Source of the DNA: Chrysiogenia bacterium | GTDB taxonomy: Bacteria; JAGRBM01 | Direction: 5' to 3' | DNA: 13,983 bases | NCBI GenBank assembly: GCA_020434085.1 | Contig: JAGRBM010000190.1 | Coordinates: 1-13,983 of the forward strand | Shown: one piece after another, positions 7,564 to 13,983 of the stretch | Position numbering within the stretch: position 1 is the stretch's first letter | How the letters are laid out: each line of letters begins with the position of its first letter | Notes under the pieces: model-generated | Told to the model about the DNA's origin: nothing | The model's database searches: none | Seen by the model: only the letters and a program-made list of their open reading frames with translations | Program-made: the position numbers and the translations under genes

Positions 7564-7572
7564 AGAGAGTGC

Positions 7573-8487
7573 CTACCGCGCCGTCAGCCGCACTTCGATC
7601 TTTTTCCACAGCGGCGCGAGGTTCGCGCCTTCGGCCAGGGTGACTGTTCCGGCCTTCGAAATGATGGCCTGGCCCTTCGGGCTCAGGATGAAGTCGACGA
7701 CCTTGCGTACTTCGGGATCGGGATTGCTACCCACTGCAATGTAGAGCGGGCGGAAGAGTGGGTAACGCCCGGTGGCGACGTTGGCCTTGGTGGGCAGTGT
7801 CCCGTGGATGGAAAGCAGCTTGAGCTTGGTCTTGCGCGCGCTGCTCACCCCGTCGATGGCCAGCGACCACGGCGTGGCAGCCACAGCTTTCTCGATGGGG
7901 CCGGTAGAGGCGAAGACCTGCGCGCCCGCGGCCGCAAACTCGAACCCGGGATCGCGCAGCACCAACAGCCGAAACATATGCCCAACGCCCGATTCCTTGC
8001 CCTCGCGAACCATCAGTGTGATGGGCTGGTCGGGCCCGCCAAGATCCTTCCAGTTCGTGATCTCACCGGCGAAGACCTTGCGGAGCTGATCGATCTCAAT
8101 ACTCGATACGGGATTGTCCGGGTGCGTTACCGCGACCAGTGCGTCCCATCCGACTTGGATGAGCTGCGCCTCGGTTTCCTCCGGGATCGGGGCGCCGCCC
8201 TTGCCCAGCAGGTGTTGACGGCAGCTCCCGCCCAGGTCGGCCTCACCGGCGGCCACGTCGCGAATGCCCTTGGTGGCGCCGCCGCCGCTGAGGACAATTT
8301 TTATGCCGGTCTCTTTTTCATAGGCTGCCGCGATTTCGCCCATGAAGGCCTTTCGCGAGATGCCACAGCCCGTCCAGGTGATGTGCCGGGTTTGCGCCCG
8401 GGCAGGCGGGCTCCAGATGAAAATGCTGCCGATCGCAAGGAGAAGACAGACCGATGCGCGGACGGGTGCACGGTGGGAAAGCGCCAT
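7573..8487 (-). CDS. Periplasmic PstS-like substrate-binding protein (orphan)
   Basis: 304 aa. Signal peptide 1-31 (cleavage after ARA). The rest is a PstS-like type 2 periplasmic binding fold: SGGGATKGIRDVAAGEADLG at 67-86 takes the place of the anion-binding loop, 'VFAGEITNWKDLGG' at 138-151 and 'GRYPLFRPLYI' at 240-250 are characteristic of phosphate-type binding proteins. The start at ATG 8487 has GGAG 8 nt upstream and gives a clean signal peptide; the frame is open 26 codons further but adds a non-signal leader. Odd features are Cys41 (TGCGIS) and Cys89 (GGSCRQH), placed next to the expected ligand pocket where PstS does not normally have cysteines. No pstC/A/B or phoU genes adjoin it. 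The ligand may be phosphate or another oxyanion; confident only of the fold family. Confidence 0.88.
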   Translation of the reverse strand: MALSHRAPVRASVCLLLAIGSIFIWSPPARAQTRHITWTGCGISRKAFMGEIAAAYEKETGIKIVLSGGGATKGIRDVAAGEADLGGSCRQHLLGKGGAPIPEETEAQLIQVGWDALVAVTHPDNPVSSIEIDQLRKVFAGEITNWKDLGGPDQPITLMVREGKESGVGHMFRLLVLRDPGFEFAAAGAQVFASTGPIEKAVAATPWSLAIDGVSSARKTKLKLLSIHGTLPTKANVATGRYPLFRPLYIAVGSNPDPEVRKVVDFILSPKGQAIISKAGTVTLAEGANLAPLWKKIEVRLTAR

Positions 8488-8729
8488 GATGAAGACTCCA
8501 GGTTGCTGCGCGTGTTGGCCCGGCGGACAACTTGTCGGGTTTTCGACAGATCCGTCAAGTGACACTTTCGTGTCGATGCCCTCCCGGCGGCTTCAGAATC
8601 GGGTAAGAGGCCGCCTCTCCGGGTTTACCGGGCCGCCGGGCAGCTCTCTTCCACCCTTTCCCAGATGTGCTACATACGCCCCGCAAGAGCGGGACCTGCC
8701 CCTCTTCATGAAGACTGAAGGAGTCCACC
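8488..8729. other. Divergent intergenic region between PstS-like gene and AKR::Cld fusion gene
   Basis: No gene is seen in these 242 bp. On the minus strand a TTGACG hexamer (8558-8553) could be a -35 for the PstS-like gene, but no convincing -10 follows. Small hairpins occur at 8533-8548 (TGTCG/CGACA) and 8561-8574 (GACAC/GTGTC). On the plus strand TACATA near 8670 is a possible -10 for the fusion gene without a clear -35. Confidence 0.35.
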
Positions 8730-10583
8730 ATGGAACCAACCCTCACCGCGTACGGCACCTGGAGCGGCGGCCGCTACATGCACTTTGGCAAGCCCGTTTC
8801 GGATGCCGACTACCTCAAGGCCTTCCAGCATGCCTTCGACAAGGGCGTGCGTACCTTCATGACCGCCGATGTCTATGGCGAGGGCGCCGCCAGCGAGAAG
8901 CTCGGCGAGGCCCTGAGGCACATGGACCGCGACCTCGTCTCGCTGGTCGGCATGATCGGCCACGACTTCTACGAGGGGCAGCGCGACGGCCCCAAGGGCT
9001 TCCCGCGCTTTACCGACCCGCGCCTTCGCGGCCCGGACAAGTATTACGACTTTCTCAACATGGCCGCGCAGAAGGAACTCGCCCGCCTTGGGGCCGATCA
9101 CTTCGACGTGCTGCTCCTGCACAACCCGGATTTTACGGGCTACTCCTCCGAAGCGGTGTGGGAGGCATTTGGTCGCCTGAAAGAAGAAGGCCTGACCAAG
9201 AGTCTTGGCGTCGCGCCCGGCCCGGCCAACGGTTTCACCCTGGATCTCATCCATTGCTACGAGAAGTTCGGTGAGCAGATCGACTGGGCGATGATTATTT
9301 TGAATCCCTTCGAGCCCTGGCCCGGCGAGCTGTGCCTGCCCGCGGCGGCCAAGCACGGGGTGAAGACCATCACCCGCGTGGTGGACTACGGCGGCATGTT
9401 CCATGGGGATCTCAAGCCCGGCTCGCGCCTTCCCATGAGCGATCACCGCGCCTTCCGCCCCGCCGGCTGGATCGAAGCAGCGGCCGAGAAGCTCGAAAAG
9501 ATCAGGCCGATCGCCGACAAGCACGGGCTCACCCCGCTGCAGCTCGCCTGCCAGTGGAACCTGGCCCACGAAACGGTGGAATGCGTGGCGCCCACCGTCG
9601 TGATCGAGCACGACCCCGACGCGCGCAGCATCTTCGAGAAGATCGACGACCTGGCTGCCACCCCCGCCGAGGTGAAGCTCAGCGAGGAAGAAGTCGACCA
9701 GATGCGCGCCGTGGGACAGAACAAGGGCTGCATGGCTTTGAAGGGCGGCAGCCGCCAGTACCTGGGCGAGCCCCAGGCCGACCAGTGGAACATGCCCCCC
9801 GAGCTCGAAGAAGTCGCCAAGCGCTGGGACATCGAACCCGACCGCGACCTCTACTACTCCGATGATCCGCGCGACCTTCGCGAAAAAGGCATGCCCATTG
9901 CCGGTACCGCCCAGGCCCACGACACCCGGCTCTACGTGCAACTCCAGGTCTTTACCGAAGCCCATGACGAGTCCGGCATCATCGAGGCGGTCAAGGGCTC
10001 GGGCCTCGAAGCCGTGGTCTACGCCAACGTCAACGACCCGCGCGGCGTGGGCGTGGCGATCTTCACCGAGGACCCGACGGATTTTGTGACCAAGGCCCGC
10101 GCGCTCTACAACTCCGAGCCCTTTGCCGACTGCATGCTGCTGCCCGACATGACCATGATCGGCCGCACCTATGGATTCGGTCGCGAGCCCGACATCAAGG
10201 ACTGGGTACTCAACCACGCGCGCCGTCACGCCTACAACGAGGATTTCCAGTGGGCCGTGTGGTATCCGCTGCGCCGCAACGGCGAGTTCTACCAGCTCAC
10301 CAAGGCCGAGCAGGGCAAGATCCTGATGGAGCACGGCATGATCGGCCGCAACTTCGGCAGCGCCGGCTATGCCGGTGACATCCGCCTGGAGAGCTTCGGT
10401 CTGGACGCCAACGACAACGAGTTTGTGATCGGCGTCGTGACCCCGCGCCTTGAATGGGCCAGCAAGCTTATCCAGGCCATGCGCCCCACCACCCAGACCA
10501 GCAAGTACATGGATTCGCTGGGCCCCTTCTTCGTCGGCAAGAAGATCTGGCAGAGCGGCCCGCTCAAGCACATGGAGAACTAG
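8730..10583 (+). CDS. Aldo/keto reductase-like domain fused to chlorite-dismutase-like (Cld/HemQ superfamily) domain
   Basis: 617 aa; GAAGGAG sits 7 nt before the ATG. Residues 1-335 are AKR-like: 'FMTADVYGEGAASEKLGEAL' at 43-62 matches 'FDTADVYG.G.SE..LG.AL', 'DVLLLHNPD' at 126-134 holds the usual His (H131), and LSEEEVDQMRAVGQNKGCMALKG (317-339) is a usual AKR tail. Residues about 398-610 match the Cld superfamily: GRTYGFGREPDIKDW (478-492), WAVWYPLRRNGEFYQL (508-523), EHGMIGR (534-540), YAGDIRLESFGLDANDNEF (547-565), LGPFFVGKKIWQS (597-609). Of the AKR tetrad Asp-Tyr-Lys-His, Tyr49 and His131 remain, but Asp aligns with Met44 and Lys with Met75. The Cld part lacks a His in 549-560, where family members I recall carry one. 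So oxidoreductase and heme activities are both doubtful. No frameshift is seen. It stands alone before a terminator. Confidence 0.9.
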   Translation: MEPTLTAYGTWSGGRYMHFGKPVSDADYLKAFQHAFDKGVRTFMTADVYGEGAASEKLGEALRHMDRDLVSLVGMIGHDFYEGQRDGPKGFPRFTDPRLRGPDKYYDFLNMAAQKELARLGADHFDVLLLHNPDFTGYSSEAVWEAFGRLKEEGLTKSLGVAPGPANGFTLDLIHCYEKFGEQIDWAMIILNPFEPWPGELCLPAAAKHGVKTITRVVDYGGMFHGDLKPGSRLPMSDHRAFRPAGWIEAAAEKLEKIRPIADKHGLTPLQLACQWNLAHETVECVAPTVVIEHDPDARSIFEKIDDLAATPAEVKLSEEEVDQMRAVGQNKGCMALKGGSRQYLGEPQADQWNMPPELEEVAKRWDIEPDRDLYYSDDPRDLREKGMPIAGTAQAHDTRLYVQLQVFTEAHDESGIIEAVKGSGLEAVVYANVNDPRGVGVAIFTEDPTDFVTKARALYNSEPFADCMLLPDMTMIGRTYGFGREPDIKDWVLNHARRHAYNEDFQWAVWYPLRRNGEFYQLTKAEQGKILMEHGMIGRNFGSAGYAGDIRLESFGLDANDNEFVIGVVTPRLEWASKLIQAMRPTTQTSKYMDSLGPFFVGKKIWQSGPLKHMEN

Positions 10584-10613
10584 GCGCCAACGCATCCATT
10601 CGCGCTACACTTG

Positions 10614-10647
10614 CGGGGCGGCCCAAACGGGTCGCCCCGTTTTGTTT
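10614..10647 (+). terminator. Rho-independent terminator of the AKR::Cld gene
   Basis: An 11-bp stem (10614-10624 with 10629-10639, one G.T pair; CGGGGCG/CGCCCCG base) closes an AAAC loop and is followed by TTTTGTTT. It ends only 13 bp before the next start codon, so that gene's leader overlaps it or begins inside it. Confidence 0.85.
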
Positions 10648-10659
10648 GTGGGGAGCGCG

Positions 10660-11604
10660 ATGAAGAGTCTCGAACAGCTCCTGGAGTTCTACCGCGCAAA
10701 CCTGCTCGAAGAGCTGGGGCTGCTCGAGCTGCAGCGACGCAGGATAAGAAACGTCATCACGGCGATGATCATCGTGGGCGCGCTCGGGCTGGCCGGCTCG
10801 ATCGGCGTGGGCGCAGCGGGAATCATCCCGCCCTGGGCAGCCGCCCTCACGGCCATCGGGGCGATTGCGGGCGCGGTGATTGTGGGGGCAAAGACCTTTG
10901 CCGCCTTCCGCGCACGTTACAAGTCGCAGGTCATTGCCCCGATCATTAGCTTTCTCGATCCCTCCTTCACCTATGATCCCGAAGCCCATCTGGGCAAGAA
11001 CGAGCTACTTGATTGCGCGCTCTTTCCCGAAAAGGCGAGCATGCTCAGCGGCGAGGACCTCATCACCGGCAAGCTCGAGGGCCGCGCGTTCCGCGTCTCC
11101 GAGATCATGCTGCGCGGCAAGGAGTCGCGCGCAGACAAGGAAACCACCCACGAATATTTTCACGGATTGTTTCTGGCACTCTCGCTGGGACGAACGATTG
11201 GCGCCCGCGTGTGGCTGCGCACCCCGGGCGCGCCGCTCACAGCCGAAGAGGACATTCAGCAAAAGCTCGAAGAGCACTTCCTCGCCCTCGGCGAGGCCGC
11301 GCGCTTTCGCGAACGCGACGAGAGCCTGGAACTCGAAGTCCGCGCCGAGGACATCGAGGTCGCGCTGGATACCCTTACACTGGAGCTGGCCGACCGGATG
11401 CGCGCGTTCGCCGCGCGCCAGGGTGGAAGGGTCTACGGCGCCTTTGTGGGAGAGCACTTCTACCTGGCCGCCGAGAGCCAAAACGACTACTTCGAACCAA
11501 GCGTCTGGAACAAACTGGTGAGCCGCGAGGACATCGAGTCCTTCCACGCGGACTTCGAGGCCTTTCTGGCCGCGGCTGCGGCGGCCATTCCCGGCGAGCG
11601 CTAG
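10660..11604 (+). CDS. DUF3137-like membrane protein (short, divergent)
   Basis: 314 aa. Start ATG 10660 follows GGGGAG at 5-6 nt. An amphipathic N-terminal helix (1-31, Glu/Arg-rich, 'LLEFYRANLLEELGLLELQRRR') leads to two transmembrane segments (about 32-54 and 58-80), then a cytosolic domain. RYKSQVIAPIISFLDPSF (86-103) and SGEDLITGKLEGRAFRVSEI (130-149) parallel DFKSRVIRVLAQFIDPNW and SGEDLVTGSVGQTSFEMSEV in the gene at 12623, so both are DUF3137 family members. Proteins of this family are often encoded beside LemA, as here, but no biochemical role is established to my knowledge. C-terminal features are weaker: GRVYGAFVGEHFYLA replaces the usual 'S.R.GRFFAAVPL' part. It is tail-to-tail with the SnoaL-like gene, the two stops sharing CTAG. 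Confidence 0.8.
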   Translation: MKSLEQLLEFYRANLLEELGLLELQRRRIRNVITAMIIVGALGLAGSIGVGAAGIIPPWAAALTAIGAIAGAVIVGAKTFAAFRARYKSQVIAPIISFLDPSFTYDPEAHLGKNELLDCALFPEKASMLSGEDLITGKLEGRAFRVSEIMLRGKESRADKETTHEYFHGLFLALSLGRTIGARVWLRTPGAPLTAEEDIQQKLEEHFLALGEAARFRERDESLELEVRAEDIEVALDTLTLELADRMRAFAARQGGRVYGAFVGEHFYLAAESQNDYFEPSVWNKLVSREDIESFHADFEAFLAAAAAAIPGER

Positions 11605-11975
11605 TCCGCCACTCCGTAATGCGCCCAGGCGCGCGTGACCAGGGCGCGCTCATTGAGTTCAAATACCTCGGCCGCCGGCAACCTGTTCACGCTCACATAG
11701 CAAATGGTCAGCGTGTTCACGCCGAGCAGCACCTGCGGCGATTCGAAGTGGAGATCGGGATAGGCAGCGAGCCCTTTGGCAAAATAGTCGCGCAGGGCGC
11801 CCCTGCCCCGCACCGTTCCAGAGGGATCACCCAGCAGCTTCACCGCCATCGGCGTCACAAAGACCACGTCCTCGGCGTAGTGCGCGAGAATCGCGTCCAA
11901 ATCGTGAGCGTTCCATGCGGCCAGCCACTGCGCCGCGAAGGCCTCGGCTGCTTCCCGTGAAATTGGCGAAGCCAT
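11601..11975 (-). CDS. SnoaL-like/NTF2-fold polyketide cyclase-type protein
   Basis: 124 aa, the typical length of single-domain NTF2-like (SnoaL/ketosteroid-isomerase superfamily) proteins. Visible family pattern: 'FAAQWLAAWNAHDLDAILAHYAEDVVFVTP' at residues 13-42 (the WNAHD..I..HYA.D..F hallmark), a Gly-rich turn 'GTVRGRGALRDYFAKGL' at 53-69, 'YPDLHFE' at 72-78 and a beta-strand end. It is presumably soluble and cytoplasmic; the fold serves catalysis or ligand binding in many pathways, so a specific reaction cannot be assigned. I start at ATG 11975 with GGAGG 10 nt upstream; the frame extends 19 codons further without support. It is on the strand opposite to the DUF3137/lemA genes around it and shares its stop codon bases with the upstream neighbour, so it is probably an independent unit. 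Confidence 0.87.
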   Translation of the reverse strand: MASPISREAAEAFAAQWLAAWNAHDLDAILAHYAEDVVFVTPMAVKLLGDPSGTVRGRGALRDYFAKGLAAYPDLHFESPQVLLGVNTLTICYVSVNRLPAAEVFELNERALVTRAWAHYGVAD

Positions 11976-11997
11976 CGGTGCATTTCCTCCCCGCCGC

Positions 11998-12027
11998 TTG
12001 GCGCACGCCATGCCGGGCGGGTACGAT
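11998..12027 (+). promoter_or_regulatory. Candidate sigma70-like promoter for lemA
   Basis: TTGGCG (11998-12003) and TACGAT (12022-12027) are separated by 18 bp, each 4/6 to consensus, 34 bp before the lemA ATG at 12061. A start at 11998 for LemA would be incompatible with this and adds an unlikely leader. Tentative. Confidence 0.3.
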
Positions 12028-12060
12028 AGCAAAAGTCACTTCGGACTGACAGGGCGGCGC

Positions 12061-12618
12061 ATGCACGGATTGCAGACAATCGGGCTGGGAGTGTTGGGAT
12101 TCGTACTGATTCTCATCTTCCTCTACAACTCGCTGGTCTACAAGCGAAACCAGGCGGCGCAGGCCTTTGCCAGCATCGATACCTATCTAAAGAAACGCTA
12201 CGACCTCATCCCCAACCTGGTGAGCGCGGTCAAGGCCTACGCCACCCACGAGCGCCAGACCCTCGAAGAGGTCACCGCGCTGCGCGAGCGCTACGTCGCC
12301 GCCGATCGCAGCGGCAACTCGGCCGATACAAAGGTGGACATCGAGAACCAGATCGCCGAGGTCCTGCCCGAGCTCATGGCGCGGGTCGAGGCCTATCCCG
12401 AGATCAAGGCCGGCGACCACTTCCTGCGCCTGCAGCACACGCTCTCGGATATTGAGGCCCACATCGCCGCCGCGCGGCGTTTCTACAACTCCGCGGTGAC
12501 CGAGTACAACAACGCGCTCGAGATGTTCCCGACCAACGTCATTGCGTCGAGCTGCGGCTTCAAGCCGCGCGTCCTGTTCAAGATTCCCAGCCGCGAACGC
12601 GCGGCGGTGCGCATCTAG
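12061..12618 (+). CDS. lemA: LemA family membrane protein
   Basis: 185 aa, normal length for LemA. One N-terminal transmembrane helix (about 5-23) with a short outside or periplasmic tip, then a three- to four-helix coiled bundle. Family motifs: SIDTYLKKRYDLIPNLVSAV at 38-57, AYPEIKA at 111-117, 'RRFYNSAVTEYNNALEMFPT' at 139-158, followed by 'NVIASSCGFKPR'. The in-frame ATG at 11998 would add 21 residues with no signal character and would overlap the divergent SnoaL start, so I use 12061; the ribosome site is weak (AGGG about 9 nt upstream). LemA proteins have no proven enzymatic role; they are widespread and often sit beside DUF3137 or TPM-domain genes. Here the DUF3137 gene follows after 4 bp, clearly one transcript. 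Residue Cys165 (ASSCGF) replaces the usual Ala/Ser-Phe context. Confidence 0.93.
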   Translation: MHGLQTIGLGVLGFVLILIFLYNSLVYKRNQAAQAFASIDTYLKKRYDLIPNLVSAVKAYATHERQTLEEVTALRERYVAADRSGNSADTKVDIENQIAEVLPELMARVEAYPEIKAGDHFLRLQHTLSDIEAHIAAARRFYNSAVTEYNNALEMFPTNVIASSCGFKPRVLFKIPSRERAAVRI

Positions 12619-12622
12619 GACC

Positions 12623-13795
12623 ATGCTGGAAAAATCCGAAGCCGACCTGTGGGCCTGGTTCCGCGACGGCATGCACAAGGAGCTGCATGACCTGGAAAAG
12701 CGGCGCCACCGCATCCAGGCGCGGGCGACGAGCTGGATCCTGGCGGTGGCTGCGCTCACCATGCTTGCCTACGTGGCGCCCGTTCTGCTGCACCTTCCCC
12801 GCCCGGTCTTTGTTCCGCTGGGCGGGCTGCTGGTGCTGGCCGCGTTCTTCAAGGACGACTCCGTTGTCGAACTGGTGCTCGGTGGCATCGGGCTCATGCT
12901 TTGGAGCATCTGGCCCCAGCAACCCATGGATGAGTTCTTCCGGCTCACGCTGCCGTTTCTCTACCGCGTGCTGCCCGAGGGAACGCTCTACCCCGCCGTG
13001 GCCGTCGCCCTGGTCGGCGTCTTCGACATCCATCACCGGATGCGCGACTTCACCTCCGACTTCAAGAGCCGCGTCATCCGTGTGCTGGCCCAGTTCATCG
13101 ATCCCAACTGGCAGTTCATCCCCAACAGCTTCGTTGCCAAGCGCGACTTTCAGGACTCGGGGATTTTTCCCGACGTGCCAGTCGACTTCAGCGGCGAAGA
13201 CCTGGTTACCGGCAGCGTGGGGCAGACCTCTTTCGAGATGAGCGAGGTGCGCGCTCTGCACCTGCAGAGCTTCACCGATGTAAACGGGGTCAAGCGCTCG
13301 CGCAGGAGCAGCCTGTTTCGCGGCTTCATGTTCGTCTGCAACTACAACCGCTACTTCCCGCACGAGGTCTTCGTCTTCCCCGACACCGCCGAGCGGTTCC
13401 TGGGATTCATGGGCACGCGCCTGCAGGAGATGAACCGCAGCCACGGCGAGCTGGTCAAGCTCGAGGACCCCGTCTTCGAGAAATACTTTGCCGTCTACGG
13501 CAGCGACCAGATCGCGACGCGCATGGTGCTGCCGCCCTCCATCATGGAGGAGATGGTCGCCTTCCGGGAGAAGAGCGGCACGCCCGTGAGTATGAGCATC
13601 CGGCAGGGCCGCTTCTTCGCCGCCGTGCCGCTCACCCGCAACCTCTTCGAGCCGCCGCTCTTTCGCCCCATCACCCGTTTCTCAGAGCTGCGCGAACTAT
13701 TCGACGACCTCACCCTGTTTATTGACCTCGCGCGCGCGATCGACCTCAACACCCGGCGTTGGAGCGAGACGAGCGGACTGAGTGAGTTGGGGTGA
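12623..13795 (+). CDS. DUF3137 domain membrane protein
   Basis: 390 aa. Starts 4 bp after lemA, with AGGA overlapping the lemA stop, so it is translated with it. Layout: charged N-terminal helix (1-37), then hydrophobic segments about 38-56, 61-76, 83-97 and 119-134, more than the two usual for the family (extra region about 57-118). The cytosolic domain carries DFKSRVIRVLAQFIDP (146-161), DFSGEDLVTGSVGQTSFEMSEV (188-209), then FRGFMFVCNYNRYF, EDPVFEKYFAVYGSDQIATR and RQGRFFAAVPLTRNLFEPPLF, all typical of DUF3137. Function in cells is not known to me; the lemA link suggests a joint membrane role (inference). It is a distant paralog of the gene at 10660-11604. No terminator directly follows; the hairpin element at 13812 may end transcription. 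Confidence 0.9.
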   Translation: MLEKSEADLWAWFRDGMHKELHDLEKRRHRIQARATSWILAVAALTMLAYVAPVLLHLPRPVFVPLGGLLVLAAFFKDDSVVELVLGGIGLMLWSIWPQQPMDEFFRLTLPFLYRVLPEGTLYPAVAVALVGVFDIHHRMRDFTSDFKSRVIRVLAQFIDPNWQFIPNSFVAKRDFQDSGIFPDVPVDFSGEDLVTGSVGQTSFEMSEVRALHLQSFTDVNGVKRSRRSSLFRGFMFVCNYNRYFPHEVFVFPDTAERFLGFMGTRLQEMNRSHGELVKLEDPVFEKYFAVYGSDQIATRMVLPPSIMEEMVAFREKSGTPVSMSIRQGRFFAAVPLTRNLFEPPLFRPITRFSELRELFDDLTLFIDLARAIDLNTRRWSETSGLSELG

Positions 13796-13811
13796 AGGTT
13801 ATTCCTTCCCT

Positions 13812-13941
13812 GCTCCCCCGCGCAGGGGGAGCTGTCCGACACAGTCGGACTGAGGGGATCACGCCGGGCGGCGAATCAGAAACAGCGCAATAACACGCGA
13901 CACCCCCTCCGGCCTGCGGCCACCTCCCCCGGTGGGGGAGG
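13812..13941. repeat. Composite inverted hairpin element, copy 2
   Basis: Same plan as 5189-5319. Left half (read on minus, 13857-13812): CCCCTCA, hairpin GTCCGAC/GTCGGAC, hairpin GCTCCCCC/GGGGGAGC. Right half (plus, 13903-13941): CCCCCTC, hairpin GGCC/GGCC, hairpin CCTCCCCC/GGGGGAGG. A 45-bp core holds GGCGGCGA (13867-13874) and GAAACAG (13879-13885), in the same order as copy 1. It begins 17 bp after the DUF3137 stop and may serve as its transcription end. Bases 13942-13983 after it show no gene. Confidence 0.75.
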
Positions 13942-13983
13942 AGGTTATGTGTTCACGTACACTGCCAAACGCAAAACAAAACG

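Noticed and set aside
8706-10595. A 629-codon open frame on the minus strand, fully antisense to the AKR::Cld gene
   Set aside because: Its translation has no recognisable domain and is low-complexity (Val/Ala/Gly/His-rich), as expected opposite a GC-rich codon-biased gene; the plus-strand protein has clear family motifs throughout.
13796-13948. AGGTTAT pair as proof of transposition
   Set aside because: One copy is 9 bp away from the element edge, 7 bp matches arise by chance, and the other element copy shows no such pair.

Overview
This is a GC-rich window from a Gram-negative bacterium (lipoproteins, periplasmic binding protein, tripartite C-terminal sorting tail). It holds eleven genes I consider real, and the first is cut by the left edge. 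A Cys-containing GGC/hydrophobic/poly-Arg surface-protein tail, an acyl-CoA synthetase of the 'ADIWNLA' type and high GC suggest a deltaproteobacterial-type lineage (for example Myxococcota or a relative). That placement is inference; no rRNA, tRNA or phylogenetic marker is present.

Layout. (1) 1-3363, minus strand: two tandem paralogous secreted right-handed beta-helix (choice-of-anchor type) proteins, separated by a strong intrinsic terminator. (2) 3512-6360: a divergent pair, an acyl-CoA synthetase (minus) and a two-hotdog MaoC/hydratase-2 enoyl-CoA hydratase (plus). Their shared 314-bp control region holds an 8-bp-arm palindrome of TetR-operator type and a composite hairpin repeat; together they look like a small acyl-CoA degradation or modification unit. 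(3) 6455-7563: two overlapping genes of unknown function, a membrane-anchored protein and a lipoprotein. They converge on an orphan PstS-like binding protein (7573-8487, minus). (4) 8730-10583: a large fusion of an aldo/keto-reductase-like domain to a chlorite-dismutase-like domain, with key residues of both active sites apparently replaced. (5) 10660-13795: two divergent DUF3137-type membrane proteins and LemA, interrupted by a small SnoaL-like gene on the opposite strand; the second DUF3137 gene follows lemA by 4 bp.

Strongest unusual signals. First, the AKR::Cld fusion with degenerate catalytic and heme-ligand positions. Second, a roughly 130-bp composite inverted-hairpin element present twice (5189-5319 and 13812-13941) with the same internal architecture and a shared core. 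Third, the tandem beta-helix surface proteins with a Cys-type sorting tail. Fourth, the palindromic operator between the two acyl-CoA genes. I see no CRISPR array, tRNA, rRNA, transposase or integrase. No complete new multi-gene defence or biosynthetic system is evident.
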